NCBI GenBank assembly: GCA_963680875.1
Contig: OY804579.1
Coordinates: forward strand, 28,257,804-28,321,803
Source of the DNA: Bathymodiolus brooksi
Taxonomy: Eukaryota > Mollusca > Bivalvia > Mytilida > Modiolidae
Length of the DNA stretch: 64,000 bases
Reading direction: 5' to 3'
This document shows positions 1 through 13,798 of the stretch, one piece after another. Under the pieces are notes generated by a model. That model was not told the origin of the DNA. It saw only the letters and a list, made by a program, of their open reading frames with translations, and did not search any database. A program made the position numbers and the translations under genes. Every line of letters begins with the position of its first letter. Position 1 is the stretch's first letter.

Positions 1-3000
1 CTGAATAGTAAGTCTCGGAAGGCTTGAACAAGTTTAAACTTATGTTACTTTACTGAATAGTCTTATGTTTCAGGAGACTTGAGCAAGTTTAAACCTATGT
101 TACTTTACTGAATAGTCTTAAGTCTCGGGGGACTTGAGCAAGTTTAAACCTATGTTACTTTACTGAATAGTCTGAAGTTTCAAAAGACTTGAGCAAGTTT
201 GAACCTATGTTACTTTACTGTATAGTCTTATGTCTCGGGAGACTTGAGCAAGTTTAAACCTATGTTAATATACTGAATAGTCTTAAGTCTCAGGAGACTT
301 GAGCAAGATTAAACCTATGTTACTTTACTGAATAGTAAGTCTCGGAAGGCTTGAACAAGTTTAAACCTATGTTACTTTACTGAATAGTCTTATGTTTCAG
401 GAGACTTGAGCAAGTTTAAAGCTATGTTACTTTGCTGAATAGTCATACGTCTCAAGAGACTTGAGCAAGTTTAAACCTATGATACTTTATTGAATAGTCT
501 AAGTCTCAGAAGACTTGAACGAGTTTAAACCTATGTTACTTTACTGAATAGTCTAAGTCTCAGGAGACTTGAGCAAGTTTAAACCTATGTTACTTTACTG
601 AATAGTCTTATGTTTCAGGAGACTTGAGCAAGTTTAAACCTATGTTACTTTGCTGAATAGTCGTATGTCTCAAGAGACTTCAGCAAGTTTAAACCTATGT
701 TGCTTTACTGAATAGTCTCAGTCTCAGGAGACTTGAGCAAGTTTAAACCTATGTTACTTTACTGAATAGTCTTATGTTTCAGGAGACTTGAGCAAATTTA
801 AACCTATGTTACTTTGCTGAATAGTCGTACGTCTCAAGAGACTTGAGCAAGTTTAAACCTATGTTACTTTGCTGAATAGTCGTACATCTCAAGAGACTTG
901 AGCAAGTTTAAACCTATGTTACTTTACTGAATAGTCTAAGTCTCCGAAGACTTGAACAAGTTTAAACCTATGTTACTTTACTGAATAGTCATACGTCTCA
1001 AGAGACTTGAGTAAGTTTAAACCTATGTTACTTTACTGAATAGTCTTAAGTCTCAGAAGACTTGAGCACGTTTAAACCTATGTTACTTTACTGAATAGTC
1101 TTAAGTCTCGGGGGACTTGAGCAAGTTTAAACCTATGTTACTTTACTGAATAGTCTTAAGTTTCAGAAGACTTGAGCAAGTTTAAATCTATGTTACTTTA
1201 CTGAATAGTCTAAGTCTCAGGAGACTTGAGCAAGTTTAAATCTATGTTACTTTACTGAATAGTCTAAGTCTCAGGAGACTTGAGCAAGTTTAAACCTATG
1301 TTACTTTACTGAATAGTCTTATGTTTCAGGAGACTTGAGCAAATTTAAACCTATGTTACTTTGCTGAATAGTCGTACATCTCAAGAGACTTGAGCAAGTT
1401 TAAACCTATGTTACTTTACTGAATAGCCAAATCTCCGAAGATTTGAACAAGTTTAAACCTATGATACTTTACTGAATAGTCATACGTCTCAATAGACTTG
1501 AGTAAGTTTAAACCTATGTTACTTTACTGAATAGTCTTATGTTTCAGGAGACTTGAGCAAGTTTAAACCTATGTTACTTTGCTGAATAGTCGTACGTCTC
1601 AAGAGACTTGAGCAAGTTTATACCTATGTTACTTTACTGAATAGTATTACGTTTCGGGAGACTTCAGCAAGTTTAAACCTATGTTACTTTACTGAATAGT
1701 CTGAAGTCTCAGGAGACTTGAGCAAGTTTAAACCTATGTTAATATACTGAATAGTCTTAAGTCTCAGGAGACTTGAGCAAGATTAAAACTATGTTACTTT
1801 ACTGAATAGTAAGTCTCCGAAGGCTTGAACAAGTTTAAACTTATGTTACTTTACTGAATAGTCTTATGTTTCAGGAGACTTGAGCAAGTTTAAACCTATG
1901 TTACTTTACTGAATAGTCTTAAGTCTCGGGGGACTTGAGCAAGTTTAAACCTATGTTACTTTACTGAATAGTCTGAAGTTTCAAAAGACTTGAGCAAGTT
2001 TGAACCTATGTTACTTTACTGTATAGTCTTATGTCTCGGGAGACTTGAGCAAGTTTAAACCTATGTTAATATACTGAATAGTCTTAAGTCTCAGGAGACT
2101 TGAGCAAGATTAAACCTATGTTACTTTACTGAATAGTAAGTCTCGGAAGGCTTGAACAAGTTTAAACCTATGTTACTTTACTGAATAGTCTTATGTTTCA
2201 GGAGACTTGAGCAAGTTTAAAGCTATGTTACTTTGCTGAATAGTCATACGTCTCAAGAGACTTGAGCAAGTTTAAACCTATGATACTTTATTGAATAGTC
2301 TAAGTCTCAGAAGACTTGAACGAGTTTAAACCTATGTTACTTTACTGAATAGTCTAAGTCTCAGGAGACTTGAGCAAGTTTAAACCTATGTTACTTTACT
2401 GAATAGTCTTATGTTTCAGGAGACTTGAGCAAGTTTAAACCTATGTTACTTTGCTGAATAGTCGTATGTCTCAAGAGACTTCAGCAAGTTTAAACCTATG
2501 TTGCTTTACTGAATAGTCTCAGTCTCAGGAGACTTGAGCAAGTTTAAACCTATGTTACTTTACTGAATAGTCTTAAGTCTCAGGGAGACTTGAGCAAGTT
2601 TAAACCTATGTTACTTTACTGAATAGTCGTATGTCTCAAGAGACATGAGCAAGTTTAAACCTATGTTACTTTACTAAATAGTCTAAGTCTCCGAAGACTT
2701 GAACAAGTTTAAACCTATGTTACTTTACTGAATAGTCATACGTCTCAAGAGACTTGAGTAAGTTTAAACCTATGTTACTTTACTGAATAGTCTTAAGTCT
2801 CAGAAGACTTGAGCAAGTTTAAACCTATGTTACTTTACTGAATAGTCTTAAGTCTCGGGGGACTTGAGCAAGTTTAAACCTATGTTACTTTACTGAATAG
2901 TCTTAAGTTTCAGAAGACTTGAGCAAGTTTAAATCTATGTTATTTTACTGAATAGTCTAAGTCTCAGGAGACTTGAGCAAGTTTAAATCTATGTTACTTT

Positions 3001-6000
3001 ACTGAATAGTCTAAGTCTCAGGAGACTTGAGCAAGTTTAAACCTATGTTACTTTACTGAATAGTCTTATGTTTCAGGAGACTTGAGCAAATTTAAACCTA
3101 TGTTACTTTGCTGAATAGTCGTACATCTCAAGAGACTTGAGCAAGTTTAAACCTATGTTACTTTACTGAATAGCCAAATCTCCGAAGATTTGAACAAGTT
3201 TAAACCTATGATACTTTACTGAATAGTCATACGTCTCAAGAGACTTGAGTAAGTTTAAACCTATGTTACTTTACTGAATAGTCTTATGTTTCAGGAGACT
3301 TGAGCAAGTTTAAACCTATGTTACTTTGCTGAATAGTCGTACGTCTCAAGAGACTTGAGCAAGTTTATACCTATGTTACTTTACTGAATAGTATTACGTT
3401 TCGGGAGACTTCAGCAAGTTTAAACCTATGTTACTTTACTGAATAGTCTTATGTTTCAGGAGACTTGAGCAAGTTTAAACCTATGTTACTTTACTGAATA
3501 GTCTTAAGTCTCGGGGGACTTGAGCAAGTTTAAACCTATGTTACTTTACTGAATAGTCTGAAGTTTCAGAAGACTTGAGCAAGTTTGAACCTATGTTACT
3601 TTACTGTATAGTCTTATGTCTCGGGAGACTTGAGCAAGTTTAAACCTATGTTAATATACTGAATAGTCTTAAGTCTCAGGAGACTTGAGCAAGATTAAAC
3701 CTATGTTACTTTACTGAATAGTAAGTCTCGGAAGGCTTGAACAAGTTTAAACCTATGTTACTTTACTGAATAGTCTTATGTTTCAGGAGACTTGAGCAAG
3801 TTTAAGGCTATGTTACTTTGCTGAATAGTCATACGTCTCAAGAGACTTGAGCAAGTTTAAACCTATGATACTTTATTGAATAGTCTAAGTCTCAGAAGAC
3901 TTGAACGAGTTTAAACCTATGTTACTTTACTGAATAGTCTTATGTTTCAGGAGACTTGAGCAAGTTTAAACCTATGTTACTTTGCTGAATAGTCGTATGT
4001 CTCAAGAGACTTCAGCAAGTTTAAACCTATGTTGCTTTACTGAATAGTCTCAGTCTCAGGAGACTTGAGCAAGTTTAAACCCATGTTACTTTACTGAATA
4101 GTCTTAAGTCTCAGGGAGACTTGAGCTCTCAGGGAGACTTGAGCAAGTTTAAACCTATGTTACTTTACTGAATAGTCGTATGTCTCAAGAGACATGAGCA
4201 AGTTTAAACCTATGTTACTTTACTAAATAGTCTGACGTCTCGGGAGACTTGAGCAAGTTTAAGCTTATGTTACTTTACTAAATAGTCTTATGTCTCGTGA
4301 GACTTGAGCAAGTTTAAACCTATGTTACCTTATTGAATAGTCTATGTCTCAGGAGACTTGAGCAAGTTTAAACCTATGTTACCTTACTGAATAGTCTTAC
4401 GTCTCGGGAGATTTGAGCAAGTTTAAACCTATGTTACTTTACTGTATAGTGTTATGTTTCAGGAGACTTGAGCAAGTTTAAACCTATGTTAATTTGCTGA
4501 ATAGTCGTACGTCTCAAGAGACTTGAGCAAGTTTACACCTATGTTACTTTACTGAATAGTCTTATGTTTCAGGAGACTTGAGCAAGTTTAAACCTATGTT
4601 ACTTTGCTGAATAGTCGTACATCTCAAGAAACTTGAGCAAGTTTAAACCTATGTTACTTTACTGAATAGTTTTAAGTCTCAGAAGACTTGAGCACGTTTA
4701 AACCTGTTACTTTACTGAATAGTCTAAATCTCAGGAGACTTGAGCAAGTTTAAACCTATGTTACTTTACTGAATAGTCATATGTCTCAAGAGACTTGAGT
4801 AAGCTTAAACCTATGTTACTTTACTGAATAGTCTAAGTCTCAGAAGACTTGAACAAGTTTAAACCTATGTTACTTTACTGAATAGTCTTAAGTCTCAGAT
4901 GACTTGAGCACGTTTAAACCTGTTACTTTACTGAATAGTCTTATGTTTCAGGAGACTTGAGCAAGTTTAAACCTATGTTACTCTACTGAATTGTCGTACG
5001 TCTCAAGAGACTTGAGCAAGTTTAAACCTATGTTACTTTACTAAATAGTCTTAAGTCTCAGGGGACTTGAGCAAGTTTAAACCTGTGTTACTTTACTGAA
5101 TAGTCTTAAGTCTCAGAAGACTTGAACAAGTTTAAATCTATGATACTTTACTGAATTGTCCAAGTCTCAGAAGACTTGAACAAGTTTAAACCTATGATAC
5201 TTTACTGAATAGTCTAAGTCTCAGGAGACTTGAACAAGTTTAAACCTGTGTTACTTTGCTGAATAGTCGTACGTCTCAAGAGACTTGAGCAAGTTTAAAC
5301 CTATGTTACTTTACTGAATAGTTGTACGTCTCAGGAGACTTGAGTATATTTAAACCTATGTTAATTTAATGAATAGTTTAAGTCTCAGAAGACTTGAACA
5401 AGTTTAAACCTATGTTACTTTACTAAATAGTTTTAAGTCTCAGAAGACTTGAACAAGTTTAAACCTATGTTACTTTACTGAATAGTCTTAAATCTCAGAA
5501 GAATTGAGCACATTTAAACCTATGTTACTTTACTGAATAGTCTAAGTCTCAGGAGACTTGAGCAAGTTTAAACCTATGTTACTTTACTGAATAGTCATAC
5601 GTCTCAAGAGACTTGAGTAAGTTTAAACCTATGTTACTTTACTGAATAGTCTTAAGTTTCAGAAGACTTGAGCAAGTTTAAATCTATGTTACTTTACTGA
5701 ATAGTCTAAGTCTCAGGAGACTTGAGAAAGTTTAAATCTATGTTACTTTACTGAATAGTCTAAGTCTCAGGAGACTTGAGCAAGTTTAAACCTATGTTAC
5801 TTTACTGAATAGTCTTATGTTTCAGGAGACTTGAGCAAATTTAAACCTATGTTACTTTGCTGAATAGTCATACGTCTCAAGAGACTTGAGCAAGTTTAAA
5901 CCTATGTTACTTTACTGAATAGTCTAAGTCTCCGAAGACTTGAACAAGTTTAAACCTATGTTACTTTACTGAATAGTCATACGTCTAAAGAGACTTGAGT

Positions 6001-9000
6001 AAGTTTAAACCTATGTTACTTTACTGAATAGTCTTAAGTCTCAGAAGACTTGAGCACGTTTAAACCTATGTTACTTTACTGAATAGTCTTAAGTCTCGGG
6101 GGACTTGAGCAAGTTTAAACCTATGTTACTTTACTGAATAGTCTTAAGTTTCAGAAGACTTGAGCAAGTTTAAATCTATGTTACTTTACTGAATAGTCTA
6201 CGTCTCAGGAGACTTGAGCAAGTTTAAATCTATGTTACTTTACTGAATAGTCTAAGTCTCAGGAGACTTGAGCAAGTTTAAACCTATGTTACTTTACTGA
6301 ATAGTCATACGTCTCAAGAGACTTGAGTAAGTTTAAACCTATGTTACTTTACTGAATAGTCTTAAGTCTCAGAAGACTTGAGCACGTTTAAACCTATGTT
6401 ACTTTACTGAATAGTCTTAAGTTTCAGAAGACTTGAGCAAGTTTAAATCTATGTTACTTTACTGAATAGTCTACGTCTCAGGAGACTTGAGCAAGTTTAA
6501 ATCTATGTTACTTTACTGAATAGTCTACGTCTCAGGAGACTTGAGCAAGTTTAAATCTATGTTACTTTACTGAATAGTCTAAGTCTCAGGAGACTTGAGC
6601 AAGTTTAAACCTATGTTACTTTACTGAATAGTCTTAAGTTTCATAAGACTTGAGCAAGTTTAAATCTATGTTACTTTACTGAATAGTCTACGTCTCAGGA
6701 GACTTGAGCAAGTTTAAATCTATGTTACTTTACTGAATAGTCTAAGTCTCAGGAGACTTGAGCAAGTTTAAACCTATGTTACTTTACTGAATAGTCTTAT
6801 GTTTCAGGAGACTTGAGCAAATTTAAACCTATGTTACTTTGCTGAATAGTCGTACGTCTCAAGAGACTTGAGCAAGTTTAAACCTATGTTACTTTACTGA
6901 ATAGTCTAAGTCTCCGAAGATTTGAACAAGTTTAAACCTATGATACTTTACTGAATAGTCTAAGTCTCAGAAGACTTGAACAAGTTTAAACCTGTGTTAC
7001 TTTACTGAATAGTCTAAGACTCAGGAGACTTGAGGAAGTTTAAACCTATGTTACTTTACTGAATAGTCTTATGTTTCAGGAGACTTGAGGAAGTTTAAAC
7101 CTATGTTACTTTACTGAATAGTCATATGTCTCAAGAGACTTGAGCAAGTTTATACCTATGTTACTTTACTGAATAGTATTACGTTTCGGGAGACTTCAGC
7201 AAGTTTAAACCTATGTTACTTTACTGAATAGTCTAAAGTCTCAGGAGACTTGAGCAAGTTTAAACCTATGTTAATATACTGAATAGTCTTAAGTCTCAGG
7301 AGACTTGAGCAAGATTAAACCTATGTTACTTTACTGAATAGTAAGTCTCGGAAGGCTTGAACAAGTTTAAACCTATGTTACTTTACTGAATAGTCTTATG
7401 TTTCAGGAGACTTGAGCAAGTTTAAACCTATGTTACTTTACTGAATAGTCTTAAGTCTCGGGGATCTTGAGCAAGTTTAAACCTATGTTACTTTACTGAA
7501 TAGTCTGAAGTCTCAGGAGACTTGAGCAAGTTTAAATCTATGTTACTTTACTGAATAGTCTAAGTCTCAGGAGACTTGAGCAAGTTTAAACCTATGTTAC
7601 TTTACTGAATAGTCTGAAGTCTCAGGAGACTTGAGCAAGTTTAAATCTATGTTACTTTGCTGAATAGTCGTACGTCTCAAGAGACTTGAGCAAGTTTAAA
7701 CCTATGATACTTTACTGAATAGTCTGAAGTCTCAGGAGACTTGAGCAAGCTTAAACCTATGTTACTTTACTGAATAGTCTAAGTCTCCGAAGACTTGAAC
7801 ATGTTTAAACCTATGATACTTTACTGAATAGTCTAAGTCTCAGAAGACTTGAACAAGTTTAAACCTGTGTTACTTTACTGAATAGTCTAAGACTCAGGAG
7901 ACTTGAGGAAGTTTAAACCTATGTTACTTTACTGAATAGTCGTACGTCTCAAGAGACTTGAGCAAGTTTATACCTATGTTACTTTACTGAATAGTATTAC
8001 GTTTCGGGAGACTTCAGCAAGTTTAAACCTATGTTACTTTACTGAATAGTCTGAAGTCTCAGGAGACTTGAGCAAGTTTAAACCTATGTTAATATACTGA
8101 ATAGTCTTAAGTCTCAGGAGACTTGAGCAAGATTAAACCTATGTTACTTTACTGAATAGTAAGTCTCGGAAGGCTTGAACAAGTTTAAACCTATGTTACT
8201 TTACTGAATAGTCTTATGTTTCAGGAGACTTGAGCAAGTTTAAAGCTATGTTACTTTGCTGAATAGTCATACGTCTCAAGAGACTTGAGCAAGTTTAAAC
8301 CTATGATACTTTACTGAATAGTCTAAGTCTCAGAAGACTTGAACGAGTTTAAACCTATGTTACTTTACTGAATAGTCTAAGTCTCAGGAGACTTGAGCAA
8401 GTTTAAACCTATGTTACTTTACTGAATAGTCTTATGTTTCAGGAGACTTGAGCAAGTTTAAACCTATGTTACTTTGCTGAATAGTTGTATGTCTCAAGAG
8501 ACTTCAGCAAGTTTAAACCTATGTTGCTTTACTGAATAGTCTCAGTCTCAGGAGACTTGAGCAAGTTTAAACCTATGTTACTTTACTGAATAGTCTTAAG
8601 TCTCAGGGAGACTTGAGCTCTCAGGGAGACTTGAGCAAGTTTAAACCTATGTTACTTTACTGAATAGTCGTATGTCTCAAGAGACATGAGCAAGTTTAAA
8701 CCTATGTTACTTTACTAAATAGTCTGACGTCTCGGGAGACTTGAGCAAGTTTAAGCTTATGTTACTTTACTAAATAATCTTAAGTCTCAGGAGACTTGAG
8801 CAATTTTAAGCCTATGTTACTTTACTGAATAGTCTTATGTCTCGTGAGACTTGAGCAAGTTTAAACCTATGTTACCTTATTGAATAGTCTATGTCTCAGG
8901 AGACTTGAGCAAGTTTAAACCTATGTTACCTTACTGAATAGTCTTACGTCTCGCGAGATTTGAGCAAGTTTAAACCTATGTTACTTTACTGAATAGTGTT

Positions 9001-10375
9001 ATGTTTCAGGAGACTTGAGCAAGTTTAAACCTATGTTACTTTGCTGAATAGTCGTACGTCTCAAGAGACTTGAGCAAGTTTACACCTATGTTACTTTACT
9101 GAATAGTCTTATGTTTCAGGAGACTTGAGCAAGTTTAAACCTATGTTACTTTGCTGAATAGTCGTACGTCTCAAGAGACTTGAGCAAGTTTAAACCTATG
9201 TTACTTTACTGAATAGTAAGTCTCGGAAGGCTTGAACAAGTTTAAACCTATGTTACTTTACTGAATAGTCTTATGTTTCAGGAGACTTGAGCAAGTTTAA
9301 ACCTATGTTACTTTACTGAATAGTCTTAAGTCTCGGGGAACTTGAGCAAGTTTAAACCTATGTTACTTTACTGAATAGTCTGAAGTCTCAGGAGACTTGA
9401 GCAAGTTTAAATCTATGTTACTTTACTGAATAGTCTAAGTCTCAGGAGACTTGAGCAAGTTTAAACCTATGTTACTTTACTGAATAGTCTTATGTTTCAG
9501 GAGACTTGAGCAAGTTTAAACCTATGTTACTTTGCTGAATAGTCGTACATCTCAAGAGACTTGAGCAAGTTTAAATCTATGTTACTTTACTGAATAGTCT
9601 TATGTCTTGGGAGACTTGAGCAAGTTTAAACCTATGTTACTTTACTGAATAGTCTGAAGTCTCAGGAGACTTGAGCAAGTTTAAACCTATGTTACTTTAC
9701 TGAAGAGTCTGAAGTCTCAGGAGACTTGAGCAAGTTTAAACCTATGTTACTTTACTGAATAGTCTTGTTTCAGGAGACTTGAGCAAGTTTAAACCTATGT
9801 TACTTTACTGAATAGTCTTATGTCTCAGGAGACTTGAGCAAGTTTAAACCTATGTTACTTTACTGAATAGTCTTATGTCTCAGAAGACTTGAACAAGTTT
9901 AAACCTATGTTACTTTACTGAATAGTCTTAAGTCTCAGGAGACTTGAACAAGTTTAAACCTATGTTACTTTACTGAAAAGTCGTACGTCTCAAGAGACTT
10001 GAGTAAGTTTAAACCTATGTTACTTTACTGATAGTCCAAGTCTCAGAAGACTTGAACAAGTTTAAACCTATGTTACTTTACTAAATAGTCTTAAGTCTCA
10101 GAAGACTTGAACAAGTTTAAACCTATGTTACTTTACTGAATAGTCTAAGTCTCAGGGGACTTGAGCAAGTTTGAACCTATGTTACTTTACTGAATAGTCT
10201 TAAGTCTCAGAAGACTTGAACAAGTTTAAACCTATGTTACTTTACTGAATAGTCTTATGTCTCAGGAGACTTGAGCAAGTTTAAACCTATGTTACTTTAC
10301 CGAATAGTGTTAAGTCTCAGAAGACTTGAACAAGTTTAAACCTATGTTACTTACTGAATAGTCTGTTAGTTTAGA
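1..10375. repeat. ~54-bp satellite array in the intron before the first visible exon
   Basis: About 190 head-to-tail copies of a 52-55-bp unit fill the first 10.4 kb and run off the left edge. Nearly every unit carries the 8-bp palindrome GTTTAAAC and a short hairpin of the type AAGTCTC-AG-GAGACTT, with loop and stem variants. Variant units recur in fixed order: the block starting at 1 is repeated from about 1802 (offset 1801 bp, checked again at 328 versus 2129) and, with indels, from about 3420, so there is a higher-order repeat. The last unit is degenerate and reaches the acceptor of the exon at 10407. No coding potential is seen. Confidence 0.97.
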
Positions 10376-10406
10376 AGACTTCAATTGATTTAATCATAAT
10401 TTACAG

Positions 10407-10523
10407 GTACCTTTACCAGACACTTACAGGGGTAAATACAGAGAAGACCATATCAATCCAGGATTACTTTATGCTAATGAGGCTAGAAAAATAATTTTTG
10501 GGGCTCAAGAAAAAAAGAAGAAG
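10407..10523 (+). CDS. Aminotransferase class III (ETNPPL/PHYKPL family), first visible exon
   Basis: This 117-nt exon is phase 0 at both ends, with acceptor TTTACAG and donor AAG|GTATAT. It encodes 39 residues starting [15 protein letters not shown] and containing [15 protein letters not shown]. The TYRG-YREDH block is typical of the ETNPPL (ethanolamine-phosphate phospho-lyase) and PHYKPL (5-phosphohydroxylysine phospho-lyase) enzymes, PLP-dependent lyases that evolved from class-III aminotransferases. YANE, AQEK and, further on, LKEN and DNAR lean towards PHYKPL, but I would not fix the paralogue. Earlier exons (N-terminal domain) must lie upstream of the window. The exon follows the satellite array by about 30 bp. 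Confidence 0.9.
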
Positions 10524-10552
10524 GTATATATAAACAAAAAAGGGTTAGAGGT

Positions 10553-11018
10553 TATGGTGTTTAATGCCACTTTCAACAATATTTCAGTTATATTGTGGCA
10601 TTCCAAGCATGATTTTAAGGTATCTGACTCTAATCATTCCAGAAATATGCCCCTTAATTACCGGTATATGTAAAATGTTGGGTTTTTAAAAAAAAACATT
10701 TAGGGAGGTGGGTGGTTTTCTCAAATCTGCTTTGACTTATATTTTTTAATTACTTTAAGATTGATATAATACAGGTCAAACTTGATTTTTAGGTATCTGA
10801 ATTTTATTGAGCCGGAGTTAATTGCAGGCATTTTTCTCGTGACCTTGACCTCATTTTTATGTATGAATCCCATTCATGGTGAGGTGTACTTGATATAACT
10901 TTATGTGATAAAGTTTGTCAGTGACTTGCTGCAGGTTTTCTCCAGTTTCCTCCACCAATAAAACTGACTGCCATGATATAACTGAAATATTGTTGAAAGT
11001 GGCATATAACATCATAAC
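10553..11018. repeat. Inverted pair of a dispersed SINE-like repeat
   Basis: A segment with the core CACTTTCAACAATATTTCAG (about 10563-10600, plus) reappears inverted at about 10971-11018. The minus copy extends to about 10860 and continues through a block with GGTGGAGGAAAC and ends near GAATGGGATTCATAC. Further copies lie at 32345-32640 and, minus strand, at 41836-41935. In the 32-kb copy the end reads GGGTTCGAACTC, like a tRNA T-arm/B box, so a tRNA-derived SINE is possible but unproven. Open frames across these copies are artefacts. Confidence 0.65.
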
Positions 11019-11056
11019 CCCTCTGGCAGCTACATATTTATGCATATGTCACATTT

Positions 11057-13404
11057 GGGCTGTTTAAAAAAAAATGTCTGTAACATGTGAAAAAAATGTC
11101 CAAATTAAACTCACTCCTAAAAACTTTCTGCTGATAATTTTCAATGTTGTATACATTGAAGTAAATGAAACAAGAAAGAAACTATGAACAGATAAGCAAT
11201 AAATTTTTAAAAACCTTTTATTGAACACAAATTAGCATGAAAAACATGTAAAACACATACTTATTCTATATCAGTTAAACAATCTTTAGTCTCAATTATT
11301 TTGTATAATGGTTTCTCAAGCAATGCAACTGATATAAATGACTTTTTGTGCAAAATATTGGGTTATTGGTAGTTGTAGTTTTTCTTAAAAGCTATTTTTT
11401 ATGAAAAATTCTCAATAATTTTGTCCAATCTACCTGATAAAGTTTTTATTATAAAAATAATAAGAAATATTTTTATTTAAGACAGCAAAATTTTCAAACT
11501 TTAAAGATAAGTAGCCATTTGTAAAAAAAAAATCACATTGATTCTTTGAACGATCGCAAAATAATTGGTTGTAGAAAAAACATTTTGTCTATTTTTGTTG
11601 CACTCCTGACATTTTATATTAAAGAAAAAAAGAAGAAAATATCACATTTTAAAATGCCAACATTGAACAGTGATGTTACTGTTAACTCATACAATAATCT
11701 TTACCTGTTTCAATGCAATATTTGTACAGAAATGACAGTATTTGGAAATTTGTAACAATTTTTTGCCATTCCCACTTCTTTAATACCCAGTTTTAGCAGC
11801 AATATTTTTAATTACATTTGAAAATTTGTATTATACCACTCTTAATATATTAGATAAATCATAAAGAAATAATTAGAATATTTTTATAGGCTAGAAAAGA
11901 CATTTTTTTTTTTTTTATAAATTATCATTATTTTATCAATGGTACTATTTTATCAGGATATGTTGTACTCCTGACATTATATTGCCATCAAGAAAAGGAA
12001 GAGTTATTAACTTAAAAACAATTCACAGGGGAAAAAATCAGTTGGTGTTCTTTCAAGCATTAGTTTTACCAAGTAATTGTTTCTCAAAGTAACATTTTTC
12101 TAGTTATTTGTAACTTGTTTACAGCCATACTTCTCGAAAATTCCAACTTATTTTTGAAATATACTATACAAAAACATTTAAAACATGTATTAATCTAAAT
12201 TAATATTGAAAATAGATGTTTAATGTACAATTACAAGTATTTTTTGGATACTTAGAAAATTGATTATATCAAATTTCAATGATTTTTAAATATTTATGTC
12301 AGGGGTGCAACATTTACATGGTCAACCATAAATTATTTATAAGAAAACAGATAAATGCATTTATCATAAACTTTATCAAGTCAATTAATCTCCAATAGCT
12401 AATGAACCTAGAAAACATGTTCCCTTGTCAGAGAATGTCTCTAGTATTAATACCTAATAGATATTAAAGCATGAGACCATTTAAAATGAACAAAAATGCT
12501 TTATTACATAAAATTAAAAGCACATAAAATGCTATTGGCACTTTTAATTTTTTCAAACATTATTCTAAACTTGTCAGAATTTCATCTTATTTAAATCATC
12601 CATATAAAAAGCTATAATTTAGACTGTGTAGAAGATCACTTAAAACTAGTTGCACTCCTGACATGAATCAAATGCTTCTGTGAGAGATATTTTATGTATC
12701 TCAAACAGGTAAATGGGTTTTATCTGTTCTCTTGGTCAGTCTCTGTTGCAATAGAAAGACAAATGTGATATTAGTTACATTTAAAAAAAAATATGTCTAA
12801 GAAAATATCAAATGTTGCACTCCTGACATTTGAGGGTGCTGCCTTTAATGTGACATTCTTGGCCTTACTACTGATTTTAGTGTATCTTTTAACTATGGTT
12901 TTGAAGCAGCAATGATGTATTAAGATTTATTTATACCCCATATCTTTGAAAACTAAAAGACAGCATTTCTACAATGTAATTTAGGAAAACTTGCATAAAT
13001 GTTTGTTGCACTCCTGACTGGGTACATTGTACATCTTATTTACAAAGCCATATTTTTATGTAATAATAAATGTGAAGCATGATCTATTGCTATCTTAAAG
13101 TATGTCAACATATCAAAGTTTGTGATGAAATAGATTTTAATAACATATTGTTTGATTTAGCACTGTGGTAGGTTGTTGAAAATTAAGGATTTTTTAAAGT
13201 GTCACAAAAAAGTGTTGCACTCCTGACAATTTTGACATATTTTTTGGACATTTTTTTTTGTTATTCTAGATATCTTAAAAATTGTTTGCAGTAACAAACA
13301 TCAAATCATTACAGATCTTTTGAACTATTTAGATCCAATAAAATCATAAAAATGAGTAAATTAGACAGCTATAGCAGTAGGAGCCATTTATTTGGAAACT
13401 GCCC
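11057..13404 (+). mobile_element. Non-autonomous TIR DNA element, copy 1 (motif-lattice element)
   Basis: This is a 2348-bp AT-rich element without a gene. Its left end GGGCTGTTTAAAAAAAAATG and right end (reverse complement GGGCAGTTTCCAAATAAATG) form imperfect inverted repeats that also resemble the perfect 28-bp TIRs of the copy at 14808-17182. ATTT flanks both ends, giving a 4-bp target duplication. Seven copies of a motif close to GTTGCACTCCTGAC lie at 11601, 11966, 12299 (reversed), 12653, 12818, 13009 and 13218. I located the right end by taking the spacing from the other copy; it fell on a matching TIR and TSD. No transposase is visible, so it is non-autonomous; the superfamily is unassigned. 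Confidence 0.75.
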
Positions 13405-13798
13405 ATTTCCTTAATTTCAGTTTTCATGCTTTAGTTCATAGTATAGTTTTTTTTTGACAAAATTTCTCACACACAATTTGCAGGGGGCAGGTGAGACATA
13501 GATCTGTGTCTTTCCTTTTCAGTTTCTGTGTGTTATCTGATTATTGACTCAATTTAGAATTTTAAAGTTTGTTCACACAATTTCCTTTCAAAAGACAGCA
13601 TTTCACCCATCATATCTGGTAAATGACCACAGGCTCCCAGACCCTATTTTTCATATTGACTACAGAATGTACATGAATATTTAGATTTATTGGACAGGAT
13701 GTTTGATCAGCGGTTTTCATAAACATGTGACTAAGATGTGTGATTTACATAACCATAAAGGATTCATAGTAAATGTAACTAGTTTTCACTTTTTATTG

